A stretch of 64,000 bases of DNA from Candidatus Nitrosopumilus limneticus (GTDB lineage Archaea; Thermoproteota; Nitrososphaeria; Nitrososphaerales; Nitrosopumilaceae), in NCBI GenBank assembly GCA_022117465.1, contig JAHCGZ010000004.1, positions 62,001 to 126,000 of the forward strand, given 5' to 3'. Positions 9,340 through 18,165 of this stretch are shown piece by piece (position 1 is the first letter of the stretch; every line of letters starts with the position of its first letter). Made by a program: the position numbers and the translations under genes. Under the pieces are notes generated by a model. That model was not told the DNA's origin. It saw only the letters and a list, made by a program, of their open reading frames with translations, and searched no databases.

Positions 9340-9609
9340 CTACAAATGCCATGGATTTGCCTTTGTAATAATTTTTTCAGGCAGTTTATCTTTGTTATTG
9401 TTTAAAAATTCCATTTCATGTTTTTTATCTCTTAAATCATCTGGTAACATTATTGGGATTTCTTCCATAATTGGATAAAATCTAGAACATTTTGGACAAA
9501 ATATTACACCTTCAATGATCACATCATTTTTTTGATTAATTTCAAATAATTCTAAAGGATAATTCTTGTCTATTGGACATGCTAGTATTTCCATCATTGT
9601 TTTATTCAT
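9340..9609 (-). CDS. Trm112-like zinc-ribbon protein
   Basis: An 89-residue protein with ILACPIDK near the N-terminus and a FCPKCSRFYPIMEEIPIML block, the pattern of Trm112/YcaR proteins. Trm112 in eukaryotes and archaea is the activating partner of several RNA and protein methyltransferases. The ATG overlaps the stop of the upstream dehydrogenase by four bases, and the acetyltransferase follows three bases later. The location inside a sugar-nucleotide cluster is unexpected for a methyltransferase partner, and I see no methyltransferase in this operon. Confidence 0.75.
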   Translation of the reverse strand: MNKTMMEILACPIDKNYPLELFEINQKNDVIIEGVIFCPKCSRFYPIMEEIPIMLPDDLRDKKHEMEFLNNNKDKLPEKIITKANPWHL

Positions 9610-10541
9610 TTTAAATCCAGATAAATTGGGGTTCCTTTTTGACTAGATAAAAGTGCAGCTTCTGCAATTTTTGTGACGTTTACTGCTTCTTGTGATTTAA
9701 CAATCTGATCAGCTCTTTTTTCAATTGCATCTAAAAAATTTTGAATTTCTCTCAATAGAGGCTCTTGTTTTTCATTTTGAATTTTTTCAGTTTCTTGATC
9801 TTTTTCGACTATAATTTCTTGAGTAATAAAATCTGATGAAATAATTGCTTCTGTGCATACTGCACTAAATTTTCTAACTTTTTTTGGTGTAATCCAATTT
9901 GAAGAAATTATTGCAACTTTATCATTTTTGTATCCTAACATAATGCTTGCAAAATCTTCATGTTCATGTTTGATTTTTCCCGCTCGTGCGAAAACCACTT
10001 GTGGCATATCGCTAAACAACCAATTAGCTGTATCAATATCATGAACTGAAGTATCGTATATTATTCCAACATCTTTGATATGTAATGGCATTCTATTTTC
10101 TCTATGAAATTCTAACATTACTAATTCTCCATATTTTTTCTCATTTACAATTTTTTTTACAACCTCCACTGCTGGATTAAATCTTTCAATATATCCACAT
10201 GTAAGAATAACCTTATTTTTTTCTGCTAGTTTTGCAAGTTTTTCGCCATCTTCAGACTTGTATGTCATTGGTTTTTCTACAAAAACATGTTTTTTTGATT
10301 CCAATAATTTCATAGCAATTTCTGTATGTGTTGATGTTGGTGTTACAACAAACGCTCCATCAAATTCTTCTGATTTTAATAATTCTTCTAATGATTGATA
10401 ATGATTTACAGAATATTTTTCTCCATACTCTTTACTTTTTTCAGGATTTGCATCACATATTGCTACAAGTACTCCTAATTTAGATAAAATTCTTGTATGA
10501 TTTTTACCCCACCCACCTGTACCAATTTGAACTATTCTCAT
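9606..10541 (-). CDS. Gfo/Idh/MocA family sugar-nucleotide dehydrogenase
   Basis: A 311-residue NAD(P)-dependent oxidoreductase. The Rossmann start is MRIVQIGTGGWGKNHTR, followed by the EKPMTYKSEDGEKL segment (EKP motif, catalytic lysine) near residue 94 and a C-terminal alpha/beta domain. With the WbpD-like acetyltransferase two genes on, a 3-dehydrogenase acting on a UDP-HexNAc derivative is a reasonable guess. It begins immediately after the ilvE stop and overlaps the Trm112-like gene. Confidence 0.85.
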   Translation of the reverse strand: MRIVQIGTGGWGKNHTRILSKLGVLVAICDANPEKSKEYGEKYSVNHYQSLEELLKSEEFDGAFVVTPTSTHTEIAMKLLESKKHVFVEKPMTYKSEDGEKLAKLAEKNKVILTCGYIERFNPAVEVVKKIVNEKKYGELVMLEFHRENRMPLHIKDVGIIYDTSVHDIDTANWLFSDMPQVVFARAGKIKHEHEDFASIMLGYKNDKVAIISSNWITPKKVRKFSAVCTEAIISSDFITQEIIVEKDQETEKIQNEKQEPLLREIQNFLDAIEKRADQIVKSQEAVNVTKIAEAALLSSQKGTPIYLDLK

Positions 10542-11459
10542 CTAATAGACCTCAGTTAACCAGTGAGCATAATCTATATTTTTATTCATTACTATGTCTG
10601 AATACTCTTGCATCATTTTTTTTGTAATATCTCCTGCTTTACCAGTACCTATTTTTATTGAATCCATTGAAATTACTGGTGTAATTTCTGCAGCAGTACC
10701 TGTTAGAAAAATTTCATCAGAGATAATTAATTCACTTCTTTTAAAGTCTCTTTCAATTACATCTATATCCAAATCTTTTCCAATTTTTATAATTGCATCT
10801 CTTGTTATTCCATCTAATGCTGAAGAAGATAGTGAGGGTGTAATCAATTGTCCATGTTTAACAATGAATATATTTTCTCCTGGTGCTTCACTTACATTTC
10901 CATTATGATCAAGTAGAATTGCTTCATCAAATCCGTTTCTTTTTGCTTCTTGAGTAGCAATTATTGAATTTAGATAATTTCCTCCCATTTTTGCTTGTGT
11001 AGGTGTAGAATTATCTGAGAATTTCCTCCACGATACAATGCCTGCAGTTATTCCATTTTTATTAAATAAATCTCCAAATGGAAATGTAAAAATTGCTACA
11101 TTGGTTGGTGCTTTTTCAGTTACATGTAGATTAATTCCATAATCTCCAACAAAATAGAATGGTCTAACGTAACAAGATTTTTTTATTTTATTTTTTTTAC
11201 AAACACCAATTATAGCATTAGTAATTTCTTCATCTGTAAAGTTTAATGAAATGTTGTAAAATTGACCTGATTTTCTAAATCGTTTTACATGTTCTTCTAA
11301 TCTGAATACATTAAGATTTTTTCCATTCCAATAAGCCCTAATTCCCTCAAAAATTGATGTTCCATAATGAATTGCATGTGTTGTTATTGGGACTTTAGCT
11401 TTTTCTTTAGAAACATACTTTCCATCAAACCATACATATCTTGAGATTGGAAGTGACAT
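10542..11459 (-). CDS. ilvE: Branched-chain amino acid aminotransferase
   Basis: A 305-residue class IV PLP aminotransferase. Signatures: HYGTSIFEGIRAYW (31-44), the PLP lysine K157 in AKMGGNYLNS, and the EAPGENIF block. It transfers the amino group for the last step of Val, Leu and Ile synthesis. It is the first gene of the minus-strand cluster and abuts the dehydrogenase with no gap. It could in principle aminate a keto sugar, but that step is normally done by DegT-type enzymes, so the amino acid role is preferred. Confidence 0.9.
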   Translation of the reverse strand: MSLPISRYVWFDGKYVSKEKAKVPITTHAIHYGTSIFEGIRAYWNGKNLNVFRLEEHVKRFRKSGQFYNISLNFTDEEITNAIIGVCKKNKIKKSCYVRPFYFVGDYGINLHVTEKAPTNVAIFTFPFGDLFNKNGITAGIVSWRKFSDNSTPTQAKMGGNYLNSIIATQEAKRNGFDEAILLDHNGNVSEAPGENIFIVKHGQLITPSLSSSALDGITRDAIIKIGKDLDIDVIERDFKRSELIISDEIFLTGTAAEITPVISMDSIKIGTGKAGDITKKMMQEYSDIVMNKNIDYAHWLTEVY

Positions 11460-11493
11460 AAAAAAATTCTACCAAATCTGTATTAATCTCTAT

Positions 11494-12096
11494 TTATTTT
11501 GAATACCCTTCTTTAGGAAATTTCATTCCTATAATTCGCGTGGTTTGATCCTCTTGATTTGCAAATTTCTCAACAATTTTCCATTCTTCCTCAATAATTT
11601 TGACTATTTCTTTTGGAACATCATCTTTCCATGTAGATTCTTTTTCTAGTGCTGCATCATACATTTTTTCTTTAACTGATGTTGCAGACAATATTTTTCG
11701 TTCTCCAATTTCTGGGTGTAATCCATACATTTTCAACATATATCCTTCTACCTTATCTCCAGTATATGAAAAATAATCTCCTTCTACTCCATTAAGAATT
11801 TGTTTTCTTAATTTCCATGATTTTCTTCTTATTAATGGTGGTAGATATTTTTTGAATGGTGCAAGAAATGCGTAATCGTCAGTAATTTTAATTGAATCTG
11901 CAAAAATTGCTTCCAACATTTTCTTTCTAGTTTCAAAATTAAATGGAAAACTTTTACTGTTTACTTCTTTATCTTCATTTTTGAAAATAACTGGCATTAC
12001 TTTTACAATATCTGCTTTTTTTTTCAATTCGTTAATAATCTCTACATGAGCATTAGTTACTGGATTTAGATGAGCAAGGTATAGGGCTGTTTTCAA
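11494..12096 (-). CDS. Nucleotidyltransferase-like protein (NMNAT/cytidylyltransferase fold)
   Basis: 200 residues. The N-terminus ALYLAHLNPVTNAH matches the nucleotidyltransferase fold, where the usual (H/T)xGH motif is altered to TNAH. A later SATSVKEK resembles the ISxTxIR motif of NMN adenylyltransferases. The middle (PPLIRRKSWKLRKQIL) is basic. Substrate is unknown. It sits between ilvE and the flavin reductase, all on the minus strand with gaps of 30-50 bases. A divergent NadM is possible, but the changed HxGH makes that uncertain. Confidence 0.6.
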   Translation of the reverse strand: MKTALYLAHLNPVTNAHVEIINELKKKADIVKVMPVIFKNEDKEVNSKSFPFNFETRKKMLEAIFADSIKITDDYAFLAPFKKYLPPLIRRKSWKLRKQILNGVEGDYFSYTGDKVEGYMLKMYGLHPEIGERKILSATSVKEKMYDAALEKESTWKDDVPKEIVKIIEEEWKIVEKFANQEDQTTRIIGMKFPKEGYSK

Positions 12097-12142
12097 TTAT
12101 GATTTCTAAAATAATCTCATATTTCAATGATTAATTTTTAAT

Positions 12143-12988
12143 TTATCCGTAAGATTCGTATTTAACTTCAAAACTTCCATCTTCACGTTTATCTTGTTCT
12201 GTTACGAATCCTTTTGGATTTAAAAAGTCCATTACCCCATCAATAGTTCCTTGCCAACCACAAACATAGAAAATTGTATTTTGTTGAGTAATTTTATCTC
12301 CAATTAATTCCTCTAATGCTGATAAACCATTGTCTCGTGGCCTTAGAAATGTCTCAACTCTACCAACTTGACCTGACCAACTTCTATTAAACCACTCTTG
12401 TGGTCTACTGATTGCTGCTCTATATTTGAAATTCCATTTATCCTTGCCTTTGTCAATACTTTCATTCTCTAAACCTGTTAGCAGATCTTTGTAACTTAAT
12501 TCATCAACATAACTTGCACCATGCAAAATTATAATTTCTCTTTTATCATTTGTATCATGCAAATGCTGTGCAAAGCTTACAAATGGTGCTAATCCAGTTC
12601 CGCCACCAATACAAATCATTCTTCTAGTATCCTTTTCACCCTTTGGTAATACCTCACTAATTCCTAATGCTCTACCCGTAGGTTTTAACCAAAGTATTTC
12701 ATCTCCTTCTTTTGCACTAAATAATTGAGTAGTTAATCTTCCAGGAAGTGGTTTTCTAACCCATCTAATTACAAATTCAATATACTCTTTATTTTCTGGA
12801 TGTGATGCAATTGAATATGCACGTCGAACAATTTTTCCATTATCTAATGGATTGGGTAGTCCTAATGTTAGAAATTGACCTGCTTCAAAATCTGGAACTG
12901 GACCTTCGTTTGGAACAATTCTCATTATGAGAAGATCTTCTTTTAATAATTGGACATATGTGACAGTTGCTTTATTATCCACTACCAT
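12143..12988 (-). CDS. FAD/NAD(P)H oxidoreductase, ferredoxin-NADP reductase family (copy 1)
   Basis: 281 residues. FAD-binding RAYSIAS (RxYS) lies around 56-62 and the NAD(P) motif is GGGTGLAPFVSFAQ near 128. A CGWQGTIDGVMDFL block follows the pyridine nucleotide site. There is no attached Fe-S or flavodoxin domain, so it probably exchanges electrons with separate carriers such as the ferredoxins at 0.5-1.6 kb. A close paralog lies at 23.2-24.0 kb and ends in the same YESYG. The A/T box upstream (TTTAAATATATT type) is nearly shared by the two copies. Confidence 0.88.
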   Translation of the reverse strand: MVVDNKATVTYVQLLKEDLLIMRIVPNEGPVPDFEAGQFLTLGLPNPLDNGKIVRRAYSIASHPENKEYIEFVIRWVRKPLPGRLTTQLFSAKEGDEILWLKPTGRALGISEVLPKGEKDTRRMICIGGGTGLAPFVSFAQHLHDTNDKREIIILHGASYVDELSYKDLLTGLENESIDKGKDKWNFKYRAAISRPQEWFNRSWSGQVGRVETFLRPRDNGLSALEELIGDKITQQNTIFYVCGWQGTIDGVMDFLNPKGFVTEQDKREDGSFEVKYESYG

Positions 12989-13110
12989 AACAATTGGATC
13001 AACATATTGAAGTTTAAATATATTGTGATAACTTTAACAATCTACAAATTAAAATCGCTAAACGTTAATAACCAATTTAGAAAGTATTATTCAATCAGTA
13101 TTTGATTATT

Positions 13111-13184
13111 GGGCCGGTCGTCTAGCCTGGTAGGATAGGTGCATGGCATGCATCGGATCAAGGGTTCAAATCCCTTCCGGTCCA
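13111..13184 (+). tRNA. tRNA-Ala(GGC)
   Basis: Acceptor GGGCCGG/CCGGTCC with discriminator A; anticodon loop ATGGCAT gives GGC. T-arm AGGG-TTCAAAT-CCCT. 74 bases, no encoded CCA and no intron. It ends two bases before the convergent HEAT-protein stop. Confidence 0.93.
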
Positions 13185-13185
13185 C

Positions 13186-13719
13186 TTATTTTTTTAATTT
13201 TGTTAATAGATTTTTTATTTGATTATCATTATTTGTAATTTCATTAATTTTTTCTTTTGAAACAAAAATATTTGTTTGAATTGCTGCTAATAATGCACTT
13301 TTTTGTACATCTAAATTAGAATCTGAAAATGCATTTATAATAACTTCTTCAATTTTACCTGCCTTTAGATATCCTAGAGCTCCAATTGCACAGGATCTTA
13401 CCATTCCATGTTCATTATTTACAATCTTTATTATTTCTGGAATTGCATTTTTTTCATTTCTGTTTGCTAATACAAGTGCTGTAAAACCTTTGATATTTTT
13501 ATTTGGAGAACTAAGATTGTCAATTAAAATTTTTGAAATTTTGTTTTGATTCAATAAAAGTGCATTAAACGCTTCTCCTCTAACTTGTACACTATCATCA
13601 TTTAATCTTAAAATAATTTCTTGTAATATTTTTAAATCCTTTGTGTTATGTAGTTTTTCTAAAATTCTAATTTTTTCTTGAACATTTTCTGATTCTAAGA
13701 TTTTTATAATATCATCCAA
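13186..13719 (-). CDS. HEAT-repeat protein
   Basis: 177 residues made of about five helical pairs with the HEAT pattern (LNDDSVQVRGEAFNALL, NNEHGMVRSCAIGALGYL, SDSNLDVQKSALLAAI). These form a curved scaffold for protein binding. No catalytic motif, signal or membrane segment is seen. Monocistronic, convergent with tRNA-Ala and divergent from alba. Partner unknown. Confidence 0.8.
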   Translation of the reverse strand: MDDIIKILESENVQEKIRILEKLHNTKDLKILQEIILRLNDDSVQVRGEAFNALLLNQNKISKILIDNLSSPNKNIKGFTALVLANRNEKNAIPEIIKIVNNEHGMVRSCAIGALGYLKAGKIEEVIINAFSDSNLDVQKSALLAAIQTNIFVSKEKINEITNNDNQIKNLLTKLKK

Positions 13720-13831
13720 ACTATTTTTAAATTATATTTTTAACTTAATAATCTTAAATTTTCTTCAATTTTTTATAACATTTATCAAAAATTTATTTTA
13801 ACTTTAAATTATCGATAATACTAAGCCAATT

Positions 13832-14113
13832 ATGTCCACTGAATCTAGAGACACCATATTCATTGGTAAAAAACCATTGATGGCATATGTGACATCGACG
13901 CTTATTCAATTAGCTAATGTACCATCCGTCAACATCAAAGCAAGGGGACTCAGCATAGGTCGTGCTGTAGATGTTGCTCAAATTGTTGCACGAAAAACTG
14001 AAAATGCAGGATATTCTATTGGTAATATCAAAATTGATTCAGAATCTTTAAAATCTGAAGATGGTAGAACACGTAATGTTTCAACAATAGAAATTGAAGT
14101 AAAGAGAAATTAG
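13832..14113 (+). CDS. alba: DNA/RNA-binding chromatin protein Alba
   Basis: A 93-residue protein with FIGKKPLMAYVTSTLIQL, the lysine pair of the Alba nucleic-acid-binding loop (normally acetylatable Lys), then the VNIKARGLSIGRAVDVAQI core. It dimerises and coats DNA or RNA. Length is normal. It is single-gene, with an A/T-rich upstream region and a convergent neighbour downstream. Confidence 0.96.
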   Translation: MSTESRDTIFIGKKPLMAYVTSTLIQLANVPSVNIKARGLSIGRAVDVAQIVARKTENAGYSIGNIKIDSESLKSEDGRTRNVSTIEIEVKRN

Positions 14114-14138
14114 AAATTTTAGCTTTACTTGTAATTTT

Positions 14139-15005
14139 TTATTTTCTTTTTGAAAACTTATACTTTGTTTCCATTTTTTTGAATTTATCTAATTCTACTA
14201 AACTATTGAATTGATCAAAATTTACTACTTTTTGTTTAAATTTTGAAGTAGTTCCTGTATTTTTTAATTCTTGTAAAATATTCATTGTTGCAAAAGTATT
14301 AGCAAATAATACTGATAACGGATATAGAATTATGTTAAATCCAATTTCGTTTAATATTTTTGCTGAATTCATTGGAGTTGCTCCCCCTTCAATCATGTTT
14401 GCAACTAGAGGTGACTTAATTTCTTTTCCAATTTTTTTCATTTCATCTAATGTTCTAGGAGCTTCAATGAATATTGCATCAGCACCTGTTTTTTTATTTT
14501 CTAATCCTCTTTCAATTGCTTTGTCTAATCCTTCTGTTGCTCTTGCATCTGTTCTTGCAACAACTATGAAATCCTTATTTTCACGTGCATCAAGTGCAGC
14601 ACCAAGTTTTTCTGTGTATTCTTCTTGTGGTATTACTTCTTTTCCTTGCATATGTCCACATCTTTTAGGCCATTTTTGATCTTCTAGAAATATGCCTGCA
14701 GCACCTACAGATTCTAATTCTTTAACTAATTTCCATACACTTAATGCATTACCATAACCTGTATCTGAATCAACAATAAGTGGAACTGAAATTGCATTTG
14801 ATATTCTTCTTGCATTATCAATTGTTTCAGTTGCACCGATAAATCCATAATCTGGCATTCCAAGCAATGTCGCTGATGTTCCATAACCTGTTTGAAACAT
14901 TGCTTCAAATCCAATTTTTTCTGCAATTTTTGCTCCAATTGCATCATATACTCCTGGTATGACTAGAGATTTTTTTGATTTTATTATATTAGATAATTTT
15001 TTCAT
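14139..15005 (-). CDS. Isocitrate lyase/PEP mutase superfamily enzyme
   Basis: 288 residues. IPGVYDAIGAKI opens the TIM barrel, DSDTGYGN carries the Mg2+-binding acid residues, and K114-R115-C116-G117-H118 is the KKCGH-type active-site loop of lyases (methylisocitrate or oxaloacetate type). The loop and length resemble 2-methylisocitrate lyase or carboxyPEP mutase-like proteins. There are no prp genes nearby, so the substrate stays open. Single gene on the minus strand, followed upstream by the PadR regulator 63 bases away. Confidence 0.82.
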   Translation of the reverse strand: MKKLSNIIKSKKSLVIPGVYDAIGAKIAEKIGFEAMFQTGYGTSATLLGMPDYGFIGATETIDNARRISNAISVPLIVDSDTGYGNALSVWKLVKELESVGAAGIFLEDQKWPKRCGHMQGKEVIPQEEYTEKLGAALDARENKDFIVVARTDARATEGLDKAIERGLENKKTGADAIFIEAPRTLDEMKKIGKEIKSPLVANMIEGGATPMNSAKILNEIGFNIILYPLSVLFANTFATMNILQELKNTGTTSKFKQKVVNFDQFNSLVELDKFKKMETKYKFSKRK

Positions 15006-15068
15006 AGATTTCTATTTTTTTTGAATTATTTATGATTTTAAATTAAATTGGTTTAGAATTATATTTTG

Positions 15069-15578
15069 TTATTCTATTTTTATTTTTTTACCTGTTTTTT
15101 CTACTTTTACCCCATTCACTTTATCTAATTCATCTTGAAGAAATTTTTTATATTTTTGAGTTTCTTCCTCTGTCATGTTTGTTATATTTGAACTTAAAAT
15201 AGATCCCATTGAAGAAATTTTTTCAAGTAAATCTAATGCAACAAATCTTCCTACATTTCCTAGTCTGAATAAAACTTCTAATTGATTTTTTACAATATCA
15301 TTAATTTTATCCACATCTTGTGCTGTTTCTGTACCTTTTTTTGTTAATTGATACCTACCATCTTTTGTCTCTTCAATTAAATTCTCATCTAATAGCCGAC
15401 CTAATAATGGATAAATTAATCCAGGAGATGGTTTCCAAATTCCATTACTTTGTTCAACTGCATAATCGATAATTTCTTTTCCAGTGTATGTTTTCTCTTT
15501 TAATAATTCTAAAATGAAATATCTTGAAAATCCTCTTGGAATTGAACTACCTACTCTCTGAAACCATTCAGAAATCAT
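15069..15578 (-). CDS. PadR-family transcriptional regulator
   Basis: 169 residues from the ATG at 15578; a GTG 15 bases upstream is also open. I prefer the ATG because an A/T box (15601-15610) lies about 27 bases before it, as in other leaderless genes here. The winged-helix domain (SRYFILELLKEKTYTGKEIIDYAVEQ, then PSPGLIYPLLGRLLDENLIEE) is the PadR core. The C-terminal part is helical and likely dimerises. Two adjacent 12-base palindromes fill the space between the A/T box and the ATG, which suggests autorepression. It is divergent from sdhA, which it might also control. Confidence 0.88.
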   Translation of the reverse strand: MISEWFQRVGSSIPRGFSRYFILELLKEKTYTGKEIIDYAVEQSNGIWKPSPGLIYPLLGRLLDENLIEETKDGRYQLTKKGTETAQDVDKINDIVKNQLEVLFRLGNVGRFVALDLLEKISSMGSILSSNITNMTEEETQKYKKFLQDELDKVNGVKVEKTGKKIKIE

Positions 15579-15600
15579 CACTAGCGATATCACTAGTGAT
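15577..15600. promoter_or_regulatory. Tandem 12-bp palindromic operator at the padR start
   Basis: Two abutting 12-mers, ATCACTAGCGAT then ATCACTAGTGAT. The second is a perfect palindrome and the first differs by one base. They lie exactly between the minus-strand A/T box and the preferred padR start codon, so a bound dimer would block transcription start. Function is inferred from position and symmetry. Confidence 0.65.
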
Positions 15601-15611
15601 ATATTTTAATA
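15601..15611 (-). promoter_or_regulatory. A/T box of padR
   Basis: On the minus strand the run reads TATTAAAATAT just upstream of the palindromes. Its centre is about 28 bases from the ATG at 15578, matching the archaeal TATA-to-start distance for a leaderless mRNA. Confidence 0.5.
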
Positions 15612-15671
15612 TTTATGAATATTGACGACAATGCTTCATATTTAACCCAAAAATACTGATTTTGTATTAAT

Positions 15672-17384
15672 ATGGTTAATTCTATTGAATTTGATCTAAT
15701 TATTTGTGGTTCAGGTCTTGCTGGATTACGAGCTGCAATAGCAGCTGCAAAAAAGGGTCCCCATCTAAAGATTGGAGTTGTTTCTAAAGTACAAGTTATG
15801 CGTTCTCATTCTGTTTCTGCAGAGGGTGGAACTGCTGCAGTACTTTTTGAAGATGAGGGTGATACAATTGAATCTCATATTTATGATACTGTGAAGGGTA
15901 GTGATTTTCTAGCAGACCAAGATGCGGCTGAAAGATTATGTGTTGAAATGCCACAACAAATTCGTCAACTAGATCATTGGGGAATGCCTTGGTCTAGAAG
16001 AGATGACGGAAGAATTGATCAAAGAAATTTTGGTGGATATAGTTTTCCTAGAGCAACATATGCATCTGATAAAGTTGGTTTCTATGAAATGCAAACTTTG
16101 TATGATACATGTCAGAAACATGATAATATTGAATATCTTAACGAATGGTTTGTAACATCAATCATTCATGATGGTAAATCATTCATGGGAGTTACTGCAA
16201 TTGAATTATCTTCTGGTACATTTTATACAATTAAAGGAAAAGCTCTAATCATTGCAACTGGTGGTGCCGGACGTTTGTATAGTTTTTCAACTTATTCTTT
16301 ATCTTCAACTCCTGATGGATTAGATATGGGATTTCGTGCTGGCATGGCACTAAAGGATATGGAATTTGTTCAATTCCATCCAACTGGAATTTTACCTTCA
16401 GGAATATTGATCACTGAAGGTGCAAGAGGTGAAGGTGGATATCTACTCAATAACAAAGGAGAACGATTTATGAAAAATTATGCTGCTGGAAACATGGAAT
16501 TAGCTCCACGTGATATTGTTTCAAGATCTATGATGACTGAAATTGAAAAAGGCAATGGATTCAAACATGAAACTGGTGTTGATTGCATGAAACTTGACAT
16601 TAGACATCTTGGTGATGAGAAAATTAAAGCAAAATTAGGTGGAATTAGAGAAATTTCTATTAAATTTTCTGGAATTGATCCAGCTAAAGATTTACTTGAC
16701 ATTAGACCAGTTTGTCATTATATGATGGGTGGATTACATACTGACATTGATGGTGCAACTGAAATTCAAGGTGTTTGGGCTGCAGGTGAAGTTGCATGTA
16801 ACAGTGTTCACGGTTCAAATCGTTTAGGTGCAAATTCAACTTCAGAGTGTATTGTATGGGGTAAAATTACAGGTGAATTGGCAATTGAATACATTCAAAA
16901 TAAAACAACATCCAATCCATGGCCTCATCATTTAGTTGCTTTGGAAGAAAAAAGAATCTATGATGGAATATTCAGAGGAACTGGTGAAGTAAATCCATAT
17001 GAGATTAGGCAACAACTTACTGATACTTTAAATGATAAGGCTTATGTTTACAGAAATGAAGCCGATCTTGTTGAAGGTCTAAAAAAAGTTCGTGAATTAA
17101 AAAAACAAGCTTGGAAACATGTAGACGATAAAGCAAAAGAGTATAATACTAATTTTTCAAATGTGATGGAGCTTGATTCTATGTTTAGGGTTGCCGAAGT
17201 AATTTTAGTTGGAGCAATTAATAGAAAGGAATCTCGTGGCGCACACGCAAGAATTGATTATCCTAAACGTGATGATGTCAATTTCTTACATCATACACTT
17301 GCGTATTACGATACAAATGAACCAATTATGAAAACACATCCTGTAACAATTACTAAATATCAACCAGTGGAGAGAAAATATTAG
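15672..17384 (+). CDS. sdhA: Succinate dehydrogenase/fumarate reductase flavoprotein subunit
   Basis: 570 residues. Dinucleotide fold GSGLAGLRAA (13-22), the covalent FAD histidine H46 in RSHSVSAEGG, HPTGI, the TEGARGEGG active-site block and the RLGANSTSE motif. It oxidises succinate in the cytoplasm-facing head of complex II. First gene of sdhA-C-D-B with zero or few bases between genes. An A/T box (CATATTTAAC, about 15637-15646) lies about 30 bases before the ATG. Confidence 0.97.
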   Translation: MVNSIEFDLIICGSGLAGLRAAIAAAKKGPHLKIGVVSKVQVMRSHSVSAEGGTAAVLFEDEGDTIESHIYDTVKGSDFLADQDAAERLCVEMPQQIRQLDHWGMPWSRRDDGRIDQRNFGGYSFPRATYASDKVGFYEMQTLYDTCQKHDNIEYLNEWFVTSIIHDGKSFMGVTAIELSSGTFYTIKGKALIIATGGAGRLYSFSTYSLSSTPDGLDMGFRAGMALKDMEFVQFHPTGILPSGILITEGARGEGGYLLNNKGERFMKNYAAGNMELAPRDIVSRSMMTEIEKGNGFKHETGVDCMKLDIRHLGDEKIKAKLGGIREISIKFSGIDPAKDLLDIRPVCHYMMGGLHTDIDGATEIQGVWAAGEVACNSVHGSNRLGANSTSECIVWGKITGELAIEYIQNKTTSNPWPHHLVALEEKRIYDGIFRGTGEVNPYEIRQQLTDTLNDKAYVYRNEADLVEGLKKVRELKKQAWKHVDDKAKEYNTNFSNVMELDSMFRVAEVILVGAINRKESRGAHARIDYPKRDDVNFLHHTLAYYDTNEPIMKTHPVTITKYQPVERKY

Positions 17385-17816
17385 ATGACTAAAGATGAAA
17401 ATCGGGGGGGCATAAAAGGAATGGTTAATCCTAGACGTTATGGAATTGAACGTATTGCATACTTGTTAATGCGATTTAGTGGATTGGGATTGTTAGGTTA
17501 CTTTATTGCACATGTTTATGAAACAAGTAATATTTTACGAGGTCGAATGGGATGGGATGAATTTCTTGCATTAACTCAAACCACCGAAGGTCATATTTTT
17601 TTAGCACTTGTAATTGGAATGTGTGTTTTTCATACTGGAAATGGAATCAGAATTATGTTGGGTCATGGTGGTGTTGGTGTAGGAAAACCTGCTAGACCAG
17701 ATTATCCTTATGATCCAGCTTCTCAAAATTATAGACATAAAATAGGAATCTACTCTTCCATTCTTCTTGCAGCTGTGGCAATGATGTATGGATTAGCAGT
17801 AATGTTTGGTGAATGA
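17385..17816 (+). CDS. sdhC: Succinate dehydrogenase membrane anchor, cytochrome b subunit
   Basis: 143 residues, starting directly after the sdhA stop. Three membrane segments. RRYGIERIAYLLMRFSG followed by YFIAHVYE fits the SdhC S/R-x-x-x-H region, and FHTGNGIRIM carries a second histidine usable as a heme ligand. It is conserved as an integral anchor with quinone access. Spelling of the motifs is closer to SdhC of the four-subunit type than to the SdhE/F type. Confidence 0.85.
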   Translation: MTKDENRGGIKGMVNPRRYGIERIAYLLMRFSGLGLLGYFIAHVYETSNILRGRMGWDEFLALTQTTEGHIFLALVIGMCVFHTGNGIRIMLGHGGVGVGKPARPDYPYDPASQNYRHKIGIYSSILLAAVAMMYGLAVMFGE

Positions 17817-17817
17817 T

Positions 17818-18162
17818 ATGAAAGAAAGTACAATAATGAAAATTCATTATGGAACTGCTTTAGCATCAGTTGGTTTAGTTGCTGTTCATATTTTGATGCG
17901 CCTTACTACAGGATTTGCGGATTCTTTAGAATATGAAAACGTTATAGCCAATTATAGATCTGTTCCATATGTTATAATGCTTGAATTAATTTTGATACTA
18001 CTTTCAGTACATGGATTTAATGGATTAAGAGTTATCATGTTAGAATTAAAACAAGGTAGGGTATATGAGAAAGCCGTATCATACGGCTGTGTGGTTGCAA
18101 TGATTGGTTTGATCGGATATGGTTCAAGAACAATTATTATTACAAATATGGGAATGGTATAG
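17818..18162 (+). CDS. sdhD: Succinate dehydrogenase membrane anchor, second subunit
   Basis: 114 residues from the ATG at 17818; an in-frame TTG 12 bases earlier lies inside sdhC and is less likely. Three hydrophobic helices. MKIHYGTALASVGLVAVHIL holds a histidine in the first helix, and LLSVHGFNGLRVIMLEL is the H-x-x-N-G-L-R pattern of SdhD proteins. It starts one base after the sdhC stop, so the two anchors are made together. Confidence 0.82.
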   Translation: MKESTIMKIHYGTALASVGLVAVHILMRLTTGFADSLEYENVIANYRSVPYVIMLELILILLSVHGFNGLRVIMLELKQGRVYEKAVSYGCVVAMIGLIGYGSRTIIITNMGMV

Positions 18163-18165
18163 AAG

